64,000 nucleotides of DNA from Desulfonatronum thiosulfatophilum. GTDB taxonomy: Bacteria; Desulfobacterota; Desulfovibrionia; Desulfovibrionales; Desulfonatronaceae. How positions within the stretch are numbered: position 1 is the first letter of the stretch; each line of letters starts with the position of its first letter. The notes beneath the pieces were generated by a model. It saw nothing but the letters and a program-made list of their open reading frames with translations, was not told the origin of the DNA and made no database searches. Below are positions 1 through 9,228 of the stretch, in pieces. The translations under genes and the position numbers were made by a program. The stretch is from the NCBI RefSeq assembly GCF_900104215.1, contig NZ_FMXO01000004.1, positions 124,001 to 188,000 on the forward strand. Direction: 5' to 3'.

Positions 1-63
1 AGGACATTTCGGAGCCTAACTCTCTGGATTGCTGCATATTCTGGAAAATACTGCATCTGCTTC

Positions 64-1098
64 ATGGATAATCATACTCAAAAAGAATCGAACCTCCAAT
101 CCGAAGACGCTTTTCTGGCGCTTATTGACCGTTGTTTCCCGAGTTCGGATCGATTGCTGCTGGGCCGGGGCGACGATTGCGCGGTTGTTTCCTGCACCGA
201 TTCGCTCTGCGTCTCCTCGGATCTGTTTCTGCAAGACGTTCATTTTCGACGAGAATACTTCAGCGCCGAGGATTTTGGTTACAAGGCCCTGGCCGTAAAC
301 ATCAGCGACATTGCCGCCATGGGAGCGAGGCCGACGGCTTTTGCCTTGAATCTCATGATCCCCGATGGAGTCGATGACGCGTACTGGATTGAGTTTTTTC
401 AGGGCATGGCCGGGCTGGCCGGGGAGCATGACCTCGATCTTGTCGGAGGGGATTTGTCCCGGGCCTCTTGTCTGGGAGCGGCTATTACCATCTGGGGTGA
501 ACGAGTTCCCGGCGGTCGTTACCTGCAGCGGGCCCAGGCACGGCCCGGAGACGTACTTTTCATAGTTGGCGAAGTCGGCTTGGCCCGTCTGGGCTTGGCC
601 CAGTTGGAAGAAAGCCTGGCTCTGAACGGTAATGTAAAAATCCAGGACTACAGTTTCGGGAGACAAAATCGCCACGCGCAGGCCATGTATCCGCAGGCGA
701 TCCAGGCCCATCTACGGCCCGCCATGCATGTGGCGGAGGCCTGCGCTCTGGGAGCCATGGATACAATCCGCGGACTGATGGACGTCTCCGACGGACTGGC
801 TCGGGACCTGCCGAGGTTTCTCGGCCCACACCTGGGCTGCCGTATCACACTGGCAGAGCAGGATCTGCATCCGGAACTGCGCCGCTTCGCCGCCGAAAAT
901 CTGGTCGACGCTTTGGAATGGGCGCTGCGGGGAGGCGAGGACTATGCTCTCCTAGGGGCCGTCGCCGCTGGGAGTTGGGAGGTCTTGCAATCCGCCGTAC
1001 CCCAGGTAAGCCGTCTCGGCGACGTGACCCCGACCTCGGGAATCATGCTCAGAGAAGAAAGAATTCTGCTTCATGGATTTGACCATTTTGGCCGGTAG
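64..1098 (+). CDS. thiL: Thiamine-monophosphate kinase
   Basis: ATP-dependent phosphorylation of thiamine monophosphate to thiamine diphosphate, the last step of cofactor synthesis in the cytosol. Seen: the GDD acidic motif near residues 36-38, a GGD-LSRA motif near residue 129, MDVSDGLARDL near residue 239, and GGEDYALL near residue 290. These are the metal- and nucleotide-binding blocks of the AIR-synthase/ThiL fold. At 344 residues the length is near the usual 320-350. The ATG at 64 has no clear Shine-Dalgarno sequence, and with only 63 bases upstream an earlier start or upstream operon gene cannot be excluded. No other thiamine gene is in view. Confidence 0.93.
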   Translation: MDNHTQKESNLQSEDAFLALIDRCFPSSDRLLLGRGDDCAVVSCTDSLCVSSDLFLQDVHFRREYFSAEDFGYKALAVNISDIAAMGARPTAFALNLMIPDGVDDAYWIEFFQGMAGLAGEHDLDLVGGDLSRASCLGAAITIWGERVPGGRYLQRAQARPGDVLFIVGEVGLARLGLAQLEESLALNGNVKIQDYSFGRQNRHAQAMYPQAIQAHLRPAMHVAEACALGAMDTIRGLMDVSDGLARDLPRFLGPHLGCRITLAEQDLHPELRRFAAENLVDALEWALRGGEDYALLGAVAAGSWEVLQSAVPQVSRLGDVTPTSGIMLREERILLHGFDHFGR

Positions 1099-1209
1099 CC
1101 GCCGATAACCCTTTGCCATATCCATTTTTTCACGCTCTATCCCATTGCGTGTGGCCCTTTGTGCGTCTTGTTTCCGTGTCGATCTACATCCAGCTGGAGG
1201 AAATGAAGT

Positions 1210-2370
1210 ATGAAAAAACAACTGGTTGCCTTTTTGCTTATTGCCCTGATCTCTCTTTCCGGCCCTGTCCTGGCCGCCGAACCCATTAAGATCGGCGCAT
1301 TTTTCGCCCTGTCCGGTCCGGCTGCGTTCATCGGCACTCCTACCAAGCTGGTTGCGGAAATGGTGGTGGAGAAGATCAACAAGGACGGCGGCATCAACGG
1401 GAGCCCTCTGGAATTGGTGGTCGCGGACACCGAGAGCGATCCCCAGAAAGCATTGCTGGCGGCGCGCAGGCTGGTGGAGCGGGAAAAGGTCACGGCCCTG
1501 GTGGGCCCTACCCGTACGGACACCGGCATGGCCGTAAAGGCGTATCTGCATCAGCGACGGGTTCCGACAGTGATGACGGTGGGCGGAGATCCGGTGATCA
1601 TGGGCGACCGCTTCGGTCCCTTCGACTGGATCTTCAAGAGTCCGCAACGTTCTTCCGTAGCTGTGAGCCGGGTTTATGAATATCTGCAAAGCCGGGGCGT
1701 GACCCGTGTCGGATTGCTCACGGCCAGCGACGGCTTCGGCAAGGACGGCCTGTCCTGGCTGACCAGCCTGGCCGGAGAGTATGGGATCACCATCACGGCC
1801 AATGAACAATTCGCCCCAACGGATACGGACATGACTACTCAGCTGGTCAAGATCCGGGCAACCGATCCCGAATTCATCATTTGTTGGACCATCGGACCGG
1901 CTGCCGCCCTGGTCAGCAAGAACGTCCAGCAATTGGGACTGACCATTCCCCTGATGCACTGCCACGGGATCCCCGATCCCAAGTATCTGGAACTTGCAGG
2001 CGATGCGGCAGACGGAACATACATGCCCTCCACCAAGCTCATGGCCGCGGAGCAACTGTCCGACGACGACCCCCAGAAAGCCGTAGTCATGGAGTTCATC
2101 CGCCTGTACAAGGACGTCTACCAGTTCGAGCGTCAATACCCCATGAACACGCATTCCGGATATGCGTGGGATGCGATCATGCTTTTAGCCGAAGCCCTGC
2201 GCAAGGTCGGTCCTGATGACCCCGTAGCCATTCGGGACGCTCTGCGCCAGACATCAGGTTTTGTCGGGGTCAGCGGTGTATTCACCCTGTCCGAGGAAGA
2301 CCACAACGGCCTGGACACGGATTCTTTGATCATCGTCAAGGTCGAGCAGGGCGAGTGGGTCATGCAGTAG
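1210..2370 (+). CDS. Branched-chain amino-acid-type ABC transporter periplasmic substrate-binding protein
   Basis: Periplasmic type I binding protein of the Leu/Ile/Val (LivJ-like) family, which delivers a ligand to an ABC importer. Seen: an N-terminal signal peptide of about 22 residues ending VLAA, then the family opening KIGAFFALSGP, a KINKDGGINGSPLELV stretch, and the ALVGPTRT hinge block. At 386 residues the length is normal. GGAGG lies about 10 bases before the ATG. No permease or ATPase gene is next to it, so it must share a transporter encoded elsewhere or act as a sensor. The ligand cannot be read from the sequence; amino acids, urea, amides or aromatic acids are all possible for this family. 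Confidence 0.9.
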   Translation: MKKQLVAFLLIALISLSGPVLAAEPIKIGAFFALSGPAAFIGTPTKLVAEMVVEKINKDGGINGSPLELVVADTESDPQKALLAARRLVEREKVTALVGPTRTDTGMAVKAYLHQRRVPTVMTVGGDPVIMGDRFGPFDWIFKSPQRSSVAVSRVYEYLQSRGVTRVGLLTASDGFGKDGLSWLTSLAGEYGITITANEQFAPTDTDMTTQLVKIRATDPEFIICWTIGPAAALVSKNVQQLGLTIPLMHCHGIPDPKYLELAGDAADGTYMPSTKLMAAEQLSDDDPQKAVVMEFIRLYKDVYQFERQYPMNTHSGYAWDAIMLLAEALRKVGPDDPVAIRDALRQTSGFVGVSGVFTLSEEDHNGLDTDSLIIVKVEQGEWVMQ

Positions 2371-2371
2371 G

Positions 2372-2390
2372 GGCAATCCTCGCGGTTGCC
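2372..2390 (+). terminator. Possible weak terminator hairpin after the binding-protein gene
   Basis: GGCAA (2372-2376) can pair with TTGCC (2386-2390), extended inside by CC/GG across a bulged T. It sits directly after the stop codon and is followed by a short T run (TGCTTTTG). The stem is short and the T run poor, so this is tentative. Confidence 0.3.
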
Positions 2391-2574
2391 TGCTTTTGCG
2401 CATTTTCTGCCAATTTGGAATGTTGATGTTTACCCGCAAGCCCTCCCCGGAGGATGCCCCTGTGAATATTGCCAGATGATTGGTCCCATGACAGTATGCT
2501 CGGCCGAATGACTATCGGGGGATCGTCCCGCGTGCCATGATTCTAATAAAATATTGATTCTAGAGGAGTTCTTC

Positions 2575-4827
2575 GTGACGTCGTCCATTTCATTGACCTC
2601 ATTGCCCGAGATGCCTGCCGGGCTTCCGGAACCTGTTTTGCCGCCCAACGCTGAGGTGGTTTTGACCAAACGCTACCTGCGCAAGGGCTCCCAGGGCGAA
2701 GTATTGGAAACACCGCGGCAACTCTATTGGCGCGTGGCCGCGGCCATTGCTTCCGAAGAGGCCAAATATGTCGATTCATCTTATTCCGTGGAAGAATTGG
2801 CACTCCATTTTTATGATCTGATGATCACATACCGTTTTCTGCCCAATTCACCGACCCTGATGAACGCGGGCACGGATCTCGGACAGTTGGCCGCCTGCTT
2901 CGTACTGCCCGTGGGCGACTCCATGGAGGAGATCTTTGACGCCATCAAGTACGCCGCCCTGATCCACAAGTCCGGCGGAGGAACCGGCTTTTCCTTCTCC
3001 CGCCTGCGTCCCCAGAAGAGCCGCGTCGGCTCCACCGGCGGAATCGCATCCGGCCCGATTTCCTTTCTGCGGATTTTCAATACGGCCACGGAGCAGGTCA
3101 AACAGGGCGGTACGCGTCGCGGCGCAAATATGGGCATCCTTCGGGTGGACCACCCGGACATCCTGGAGTTCATCCGGGCCAAGGAACGGGAAGGCGACCT
3201 GAACAACTTCAACCTTTCCGTGGGATTGACCGAAGTTTTCATGCAGGCCGTGGAGAAGGACGAGGAATATGAACTCGTCGCGCCCCACACGAACCAAGTC
3301 AAAGAACGGCTCAAGGCGAGGGAGGTGTTCGGTCTTCTGGTCCAAAAAGCCTGGGAAAGCGGCGATCCCGGCATCATCTTCCTGGACCGCATCAATCGCG
3401 ACAACCCCACCCCCGGCCAGGGTGAAATTGAGAGTACGAATCCTTGCGGGGAACAGCCGCTGCTTCCATACGAGGCCTGCAACCTGGGCTCCATCAATCT
3501 TTCCAGGTACATCCAGAATTCCGGAAAGGACGACATCCTCTGGGATGAGTTGAAGCGCGACATTCATCTGGCGGTCCGTTTCCTGGACAACGTGATCGAC
3601 GCGTCCCGCTACCCCTTGGATAAAATTACGGAAACAGTGCAAAAGAACCGCAAGATCGGCCTGGGCGTGATGGGCTGGGCCGACATGCTGTTCCGTCTGA
3701 ACATTCCGTACAATAGCCAGGAAGCCCTGAATCTGGCGGAAAAGGTCATGCACTTCATCCAGTTTGAGGCCCAGAGCGCATCCAAGACTCTGGCCGAGGA
3801 GCGTGGTCCGTTTCCCGGCTTCGCGGAATCCACCTTCGCCGAACACAAGCAGGGCCCGTTTCGCAACGCCACGGCCACGACCATCGCCCCCACGGGCACG
3901 CTGTCCATTCTGGCCGGTTGCTCCTCCGGGGTGGAGCCGCTGTTTGCCCTGAGCTTCGTGCGCCAAGTCATGGACGGTGAACGGCTGCTGGAAGCCAACC
4001 CCTGGTTCGAGAAGGCCCTGCATGCTGCCCAGTGCTTCAGCCCGAAATTGATGGAGGAAGTCGCGTCCAAGGGCACCATCCATCACCTGGATTACCTTCC
4101 TGAAACGATCCGCAAGGTCTTTGTCACGGCCCACGACATTCAGCCCACATGGCATCTCAAGATGCAGGCCGCGTTCCAAAAATTCACGGACAACGCCGTT
4201 TCCAAGACCGTGAACCTGCCTCACGAGGCCACTCGGGAAGACATCTGGCAGATCTACTGGATGGCTTACGAAATGGGCTGCAAAGGCGTCACGGTCTATC
4301 GGGACGGCTGCAAGAGCAACCAAGTATTGTGCACCGGTGACGGCGGCAAGCCCAAGGAGTCAGAGAAAGCGCAGCGGGTTGTCCGGGAACGGCCGGACGT
4401 GGTCTACGGCTTCACCCAGAAGGTCAAGACCGGATATGGGTTCCTCTACCTCACGGTGAACGAGGTCGACGGACGCCCTTTCGAGGTCTTCACCACCATC
4501 GGCAAGTCCGGACGATCCATCACGGCCAAGGCCGAGGCAATCGGTCGCCTTGTTTCCCTGGCCCTGCGCTCCGGAATCGGCGTCGAGGACATTGTCAGCC
4601 AGCTCAAGGGCATTGGCGGCGAGCATCCGGTCTTCCAGAAAAAGGACATCCTGCTCTCCATCCCGGACGCGGTTTCCTGGATTCTCGAAAGCCGCTACAT
4701 GCAGGGCCGCAAGGCTGAAATGACCGACACCCTTTCTTCGCCGGAATGCCCGGAATGCAGCAAGCCTCTGATTTTTCAGGAAGGCTGCTTTGTCTGCCCG
4801 GGCTGCGGGTATACGAAGTGCGGTTGA
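2575..4827 (+). CDS. nrdJ: Adenosylcobalamin-dependent (class II) ribonucleoside-diphosphate reductase
   Basis: Reduces ribonucleotides to deoxyribonucleotides using an adenosylcobalamin radical, so it works without oxygen. Seen: the NPCGEQPLLPYEACNLGSIN catalytic block near residue 287, TGTLSILAGCSSGVEP near residue 442, a TSCPD-type domain around residues 610-705, and a C-terminal zinc ribbon (CPECSKP ... CPGCGYTKCG) that supplies the reducing cysteines. The reading frame is open from a TTG at 2554, but GAGGAG at 2563-2568 lies 6 bases before the GTG at 2575, so GTG is chosen (750 residues). No cobalamin riboswitch was recognised upstream. B12 dependence fits the cobalamin genes near 58-60 kb. 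Confidence 0.95.
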   Translation: MTSSISLTSLPEMPAGLPEPVLPPNAEVVLTKRYLRKGSQGEVLETPRQLYWRVAAAIASEEAKYVDSSYSVEELALHFYDLMITYRFLPNSPTLMNAGTDLGQLAACFVLPVGDSMEEIFDAIKYAALIHKSGGGTGFSFSRLRPQKSRVGSTGGIASGPISFLRIFNTATEQVKQGGTRRGANMGILRVDHPDILEFIRAKEREGDLNNFNLSVGLTEVFMQAVEKDEEYELVAPHTNQVKERLKAREVFGLLVQKAWESGDPGIIFLDRINRDNPTPGQGEIESTNPCGEQPLLPYEACNLGSINLSRYIQNSGKDDILWDELKRDIHLAVRFLDNVIDASRYPLDKITETVQKNRKIGLGVMGWADMLFRLNIPYNSQEALNLAEKVMHFIQFEAQSASKTLAEERGPFPGFAESTFAEHKQGPFRNATATTIAPTGTLSILAGCSSGVEPLFALSFVRQVMDGERLLEANPWFEKALHAAQCFSPKLMEEVASKGTIHHLDYLPETIRKVFVTAHDIQPTWHLKMQAAFQKFTDNAVSKTVNLPHEATREDIWQIYWMAYEMGCKGVTVYRDGCKSNQVLCTGDGGKPKESEKAQRVVRERPDVVYGFTQKVKTGYGFLYLTVNEVDGRPFEVFTTIGKSGRSITAKAEAIGRLVSLALRSGIGVEDIVSQLKGIGGEHPVFQKKDILLSIPDAVSWILESRYMQGRKAEMTDTLSSPECPECSKPLIFQEGCFVCPGCGYTKCG

Positions 4828-4840
4828 TTCTCTGGCGTAT

Positions 4841-5521
4841 ATGATCACTCTGCGTCATGTATCTCACAACTTCGGGCCTCATTGGGCCCTGAAAAACATC
4901 TCTCTGGATGTTTGCAAGGGTGACTTCCTTTTCCTTGTCGGCCCCAGCGGCGCGGGCAAGACGACCCTGCTCCGCCTGTTGCACGGCGCCATCCCCTTGC
5001 AACGCGGGCAGGCCTCGGTGGCGGGTTTCGACCTCCAGACGCTCACCTCGCGCAATGTGCATCGGCTGCGGCGCGAGGTGAGCGTGGTCTTTCAGGATTT
5101 CAAGATCCTTCCCGAACGTACGGTTTTCGCAAATGTGGCTTTGGCCCTGGAAGTGCGCAACATGCCCCGTCCCCATACCGAGCGCCGGGTCCGGGCGGTG
5201 CTGCGGGGGCTGGACCTGGAAGCCAAGGCGCAGAATTTATGCGCCGAACTGTCCGGAGGCGAGCAGCAACGCGTGGCCGTTGCCCGGGCCGTGGTGGTGG
5301 GCCCGCAGCTCCTTCTGGCGGATGAACCCACCGGAAACCTGGACCGGGAGCTGGCCATGCGCCTGATGAGCATTTTTCTCCAGTTTCATGCCCACGGCAG
5401 CACCATTATTTTGGCCACCCACAACCAGGAAATCCTGTCCTGCCTGCCTACGGCCAAGATCCTGCATCTCGAGGACGGCTCCGTCGCCTGGGCCAACTGG
5501 TCGCTGTCCGATACGGAGTAG
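4841..5521 (+). CDS. ftsE: Cell-division ABC ATPase FtsE
   Basis: Cytoplasmic ATPase of the FtsEX complex, which links the divisome to control of septal peptidoglycan hydrolases. Seen: Walker A GPSGAGKTT near residue 35, the ABC signature LSGGEQQRVAVARA near residue 135, Walker B LLLADEPTGNLD, and the H-loop ATHN. The ATG at 4841 is chosen because MITLRHVS is where FtsE proteins begin; the frame is open further upstream into nrdJ but that stretch looks unrelated. At 226 residues the length is typical. The next gene, ftsX, starts 6 bases after the stop, so they are co-transcribed and probably co-translated. Confidence 0.94.
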   Translation: MITLRHVSHNFGPHWALKNISLDVCKGDFLFLVGPSGAGKTTLLRLLHGAIPLQRGQASVAGFDLQTLTSRNVHRLRREVSVVFQDFKILPERTVFANVALALEVRNMPRPHTERRVRAVLRGLDLEAKAQNLCAELSGGEQQRVAVARAVVVGPQLLLADEPTGNLDRELAMRLMSIFLQFHAHGSTIILATHNQEILSCLPTAKILHLEDGSVAWANWSLSDTE

Positions 5522-5527
5522 CCTGAC

Positions 5528-6409
5528 GTGTTCCAGATCATCGGCAAGCTTTTTCTGCAGGGGCTGACGGATATCCGCCATCATCCCTGGATCCAGGTTC
5601 TGACCCTGGCTGCCGTGACATTGGTGGCCTTCCTGGCCGGTTTGTTTCTGCTGGTCCTGTACAATCTTGATCAGGAACTGCAACGCTCCCAGGGGGAAAT
5701 CCAGTTCCAGGTTTACTGGCAGCCCGGAACGGATCAGCAGGTCATCCAAGCCCAATGGGAAACGTCCTTGAGCGCCCTGGATCATCTTGTGGAGATGAAG
5801 ACCTACACCGCGGACCAGGGGCTGGAGCTGCTCATGCAGCGCCTGGGCGCATCCGGCGACTTCTCCTGGCTACGGGGCCAAAGCCCGCTGCCGGCAACGG
5901 CCCTGCTGACGTTTGCGGTCAGGGACGACGACCAGCAGACCTGGGCCAAGTCCACCTACCTGTATCTGGAAGCCCTGCACGGAGTGGAAAAGGTCAGCTT
6001 CAATCCGTTGCAACTGGATCTGGCCAGGGGCTGGGCCCGTTTCAGCAGTCAAGTCATCTGGCCGTTGATCTTGTTTCTCGGACTTGTTCTGGCCCTGGTA
6101 GTGGGCAATACCATCAAGCTTTCCCAGCTGCATCGGCGCAACGAAGTGGAAATTCTGCGCCTTGTGGGCGCCTCCCGCTGGTACATCCAGCTGCCCATGC
6201 TGGTTTCGGGAGGGCTGCTCGGCTTGGCAGGAGGGTTGCTGGCCCTGCTCATGCTCAAGGGGGTCCAGCTCAGCCTGAAGGATCTGCTCCATTTTCCGCC
6301 CCTGTGGCTGCACCTGGACTATTTGCCGAACGATCAGACGTTGCTGTTTCTGGTGGTGCTTGTATTCATGGGCATTCTCAGCAGCTGGGTGGCCCTGCGG
6401 GAAAAGTAA
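5528..6409 (+). CDS. ftsX: Cell-division permease FtsX
   Basis: Inner-membrane partner of FtsE; it relays ATP hydrolysis to peptidoglycan hydrolase activators in the periplasm. Seen: one hydrophobic segment near residues 22-48, then a periplasmic domain of about 125 residues, then three hydrophobic segments in the C-terminal third. This is the four-segment FtsX layout. The block [23 protein letters not shown], between the second and third membrane segments, is the family's cytoplasmic loop. It starts with GTG at 5528, immediately after ftsE. At 293 residues the length is normal. Confidence 0.92.
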   Translation: MFQIIGKLFLQGLTDIRHHPWIQVLTLAAVTLVAFLAGLFLLVLYNLDQELQRSQGEIQFQVYWQPGTDQQVIQAQWETSLSALDHLVEMKTYTADQGLELLMQRLGASGDFSWLRGQSPLPATALLTFAVRDDDQQTWAKSTYLYLEALHGVEKVSFNPLQLDLARGWARFSSQVIWPLILFLGLVLALVVGNTIKLSQLHRRNEVEILRLVGASRWYIQLPMLVSGGLLGLAGGLLALLMLKGVQLSLKDLLHFPPLWLHLDYLPNDQTLLFLVVLVFMGILSSWVALREK

Positions 6410-6509
6410 CCGCCCGCAAGGCTTTTCCGTCTCCTCCCCAAAATTGGGTTTTTCATCAACAGATATTTTGATACCGTCAACGCTTCAGTACAACAAACAA
6501 GGAGTTCCC

Positions 6510-8180
6510 ATGCGCAGTGAGATCATGACCAAGGGCCTGGAAAAGGCGCCCCACCGTTCCCTTCTGCACGCTCTGGGCATGACCCGGGAAGAGATGCGAC
6601 GGCCGTTGGTGGGCGTGGTCAATTCCGCCAACGAGGTGGTTCCCGGCCATATCCATCTGCATACCATCTCCCGGGCGGTGAAGGACGGCATCCGTTCCGC
6701 CGGCGGCACGCCCATGGAATTTCCGGTCATCGGCATCTGCGACGGCCTGGCCATGAACCACGAGGGCATGCGCTACAGCCTGCCCAGCCGGGAGATCATC
6801 GCCGACAGCATCGAGGCCATGGCCATGGCCCACCCATTTGACGCACTGGTCTGCGTGCCCAACTGCGACAAAGTCGTTCCGGCCATGCTCATGGCCATGC
6901 TTCGTCTGAACATCCCTGCTGTTCTCGTCAGCGGCGGCCCCATGCTGGCGGGTGCCTGGCAGGGCAAGGCCGTGGACCTGATTTCGGTTTTCGAAGGCGT
7001 GGGCCGGGTGCGCAAGGGCCAAATGAGCAACGAGGAGCTGGAGGAGCTGGAAGCCTGCGCCTGCCCCGGCTGCGGTTCCTGTTCGGGCATGTTCACGGCC
7101 AATTCGATGAACTGCCTGTCCGAGGCCATCGGCCTTGCTCTGCCCGGCAACGGAACCATTCCCGCGGTCACCGCGGCCCGGGTCCGGTTGGCCAAGCAGG
7201 CCGGTTCGCGAGTGATGGATCTGCTGGCACGGAATATCCGGCCCCGGGACATCGTCACGACAGCATCGGTGGGCAATGCCGTGACCGCGGACATGGCCCT
7301 GGGTTGCTCCACGAACACGGTGCTGCATCTGCCGGCCATTTTTGCCGAGGCCGGCCTGGATCTGGGTCTGGACATCTTCGACCAGCTCAGCCGACGCACG
7401 CCCAACTTGTGCCGCCTGTCACCGGCCGGCAGCCATCATATGGAAGATCTGCAGCGCGCCGGCGGGATTCCGGCCGTGATGGCCGAACTGGCCAGAGGCG
7501 GCCTCCTGGACCTCACCGTTCAGACCGTCACCGGCCAAACCCTCGGCGAGAATTTGGAATCCGCCGGAGCCAGGATTCTGGACAGCGACGTGATCCGCTC
7601 CCTTGCCGCGCCCTACAGTCCTGAAGGGGGCATCGCGATCCTCAAGGGCTCGTTGGCTCCGGACGGGGCCGTGGTCAAGCAGTCCGCCGTGGCCCCGGAA
7701 ATGCTTGTCCGCACATCCGTGGCCAGGGTCTTTGAGAGCGAGGAAGAGGCGGTGGCCGCCATACTCGGCGGCGCGATCAATCCCGGAGACGCGCTGATCA
7801 TCCGCAACGAAGGCCCCAAAGGGGGGCCCGGCATGCGCGAAATGCTCACTCCCACTTCGGCCATTGCCGGGATGGGGCTGGACAAGGACGTGGCCCTGAT
7901 CACGGACGGTCGGTTCAGCGGCGGCACCCGGGGCGCGGCCATCGGCCACGTCTCGCCGGAAGCCGTGGAAGGAGGACCCATCGGACTGGTCCAGGAAGGG
8001 GACACCATCGAGATCGACATCCCGGCACGAAAGCTCAACCTGCTGGTGGACGAAAAGGAACTGGCCGCACGACGCGCTCAATGGCAACCGCAACAACGCA
8101 ACATCACGTCGCCCTTCCTGCGACGCTACGCCCGCCTTGCATCCTCCGCGGCCAAGGGCGCCGTTTTTACTTCTTCGTAG
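6510..8180 (+). CDS. ilvD: Dihydroxy-acid dehydratase
   Basis: Dehydrates 2,3-dihydroxy-3-methylbutanoate and its ethyl homologue to 2-oxo acids in valine, isoleucine, leucine and pantothenate synthesis. Seen: the iron-sulfur ligand blocks ([10 protein letters not shown] and [20 protein letters not shown]), [11 protein letters not shown], and the C-terminal [13 protein letters not shown] block. AAGGAG at 6499-6504 lies 5 bases before the ATG at 6510, which fixes the start even though the frame is open back to 6360. At 556 residues the length is normal. No other ilv gene is adjacent. Confidence 0.95.
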   Translation: MRSEIMTKGLEKAPHRSLLHALGMTREEMRRPLVGVVNSANEVVPGHIHLHTISRAVKDGIRSAGGTPMEFPVIGICDGLAMNHEGMRYSLPSREIIADSIEAMAMAHPFDALVCVPNCDKVVPAMLMAMLRLNIPAVLVSGGPMLAGAWQGKAVDLISVFEGVGRVRKGQMSNEELEELEACACPGCGSCSGMFTANSMNCLSEAIGLALPGNGTIPAVTAARVRLAKQAGSRVMDLLARNIRPRDIVTTASVGNAVTADMALGCSTNTVLHLPAIFAEAGLDLGLDIFDQLSRRTPNLCRLSPAGSHHMEDLQRAGGIPAVMAELARGGLLDLTVQTVTGQTLGENLESAGARILDSDVIRSLAAPYSPEGGIAILKGSLAPDGAVVKQSAVAPEMLVRTSVARVFESEEEAVAAILGGAINPGDALIIRNEGPKGGPGMREMLTPTSAIAGMGLDKDVALITDGRFSGGTRGAAIGHVSPEAVEGGPIGLVQEGDTIEIDIPARKLNLLVDEKELAARRAQWQPQQRNITSPFLRRYARLASSAAKGAVFTSS

Positions 8181-8240
8181 GGAGAGTCCAGTCACATCGT
8201 CCATCTTGGAGAGGAACGGAATATCTGAGCGTTACCATCC

Positions 8241-8271
8241 TGCATAGGCGCTCCGCGCAAGCGGCTATGCA
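8241..8271. repeat. Imperfect palindrome downstream of ilvD
   Basis: Arms 8241-8252 (TGCATAGGCGCT) and 8260-8271 (AGCGGCTATGCA) pair over 12 bases with one mismatch and a 7-base loop. No T run follows, so it is not a classical terminator. It could be an RNA-stabilising stem or a REP-like unit. The rest of 8181-8372 holds no recognised feature. Confidence 0.45.
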
Positions 8272-8372
8272 GACGATTCACGTTATTAATCGAAATGACC
8301 GGGACGGCATTGACATTGTAGGGACGCCTTTACAAAGGTCCATTCAACACCAAAACCCGCGGGAGATTTTCC

Positions 8373-9179
8373 ATCACTGAACGCATCAACAGGGAACAGG
8401 CCGTAGTCTACGACCGCTGGCATGAAACCGAAGTCGGCACCTTTGCCCTGGCCCAGGAAAAACGCCTGCTGCAGCATTTCATGGCTCCCTGGACTCGGCG
8501 GCAGCAAAAACTGCTGGAAGTGGGCTGCGGTCCGGGTCGTTTTCTGCAGTTTTTCTGGGAAAGCGGCTTCGACGTCACTGGCTTGGACGCGTCCCCGGCC
8601 ATGCTTGAATTGGCCAGAGAGCGGTTGGAACATCGGGCCGATCTGCACCTGGGGCAGGCCGAGCATCTGCCGTTCAGGGACAAGGAATTCGATGTGGTGG
8701 CTTTGTTGACGCTCCTGGAATTCTGTTCCGATCCCGATCAGGTCATCAGCGAGGCCTTGCGCGTGGCCAGAAAGGCCATTCTGGTCACCTTTTTGAACAG
8801 GCATTCTCTTTACGCCGTTGCCCGGCGCAGCAGTTTGCGAAGCGGCAAGAAAGGATTCCTGGACAAGGCCCGCTGGTTCTCCTGGTGGCAGATCAATTCC
8901 CTGATCTGGAAACAGGCCGGGTCACGTCCCATGCATTCCCGCTCCGTGCTCATAGGCCCCCAGCGGACATGGTCCGCCAAGTCCGGATGGCGCAAGCTCA
9001 ACTGCCGCCTGTGGCCGCCGTACCTGGGTGCCTATGCCGGGGTGCGCTGCGACCTTGTCGGCGACACGCCGCTCACGCCGATCATGGCCTGGAAGGAAAA
9101 GGCCAAACTCCGCCCCATGGAACAGCCCGCCTCATCCGGGGCTAACAGGAGCAAACCTGATAATCATCAATTGCTGTAA
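8373..9179 (+). CDS. Class I SAM-dependent methyltransferase (start codon anomalous)
   Basis: Methyltransferase with a Rossmann SAM-binding domain; the substrate is unknown. Seen: motif I LLEVGCGPGRFL, the acidic post-I position in VTGLDASPAMLELA, and a motif II-like stretch FDVVALLTLLEFC. From the first ATG (8481) the protein would be 232 residues and begin only 11 residues before motif I. The frame, however, stays open upstream and encodes a sensible helical N-terminus (TERINREQAVVYDRWHE). The only plausible initiation point there is an ATC at 8373, 7 bases after GGGAG (8361-8365). No ATG, GTG or TTG occurs in frame between the stop at 8319 and 8481. The start at 8373 is therefore inferred. 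The gene ends 49 bases before the convergent UPF0210 gene. Confidence 0.75.
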   Translation: MTERINREQAVVYDRWHETEVGTFALAQEKRLLQHFMAPWTRRQQKLLEVGCGPGRFLQFFWESGFDVTGLDASPAMLELARERLEHRADLHLGQAEHLPFRDKEFDVVALLTLLEFCSDPDQVISEALRVARKAILVTFLNRHSLYAVARRSSLRSGKKGFLDKARWFSWWQINSLIWKQAGSRPMHSRSVLIGPQRTWSAKSGWRKLNCRLWPPYLGAYAGVRCDLVGDTPLTPIMAWKEKAKLRPMEQPASSGANRSKPDNHQLL

Positions 9180-9228
9180 TACCGGAGAATTCAGGATTTC
9201 TATCCGATCTCCATCCTAGCCCTGGAGA

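Noticed and set aside
2371-2574. Cobalamin riboswitch before the B12-dependent nrdJ
   Set aside because: I found no B12-box or other conserved cobalamin aptamer block in the 200 bases.
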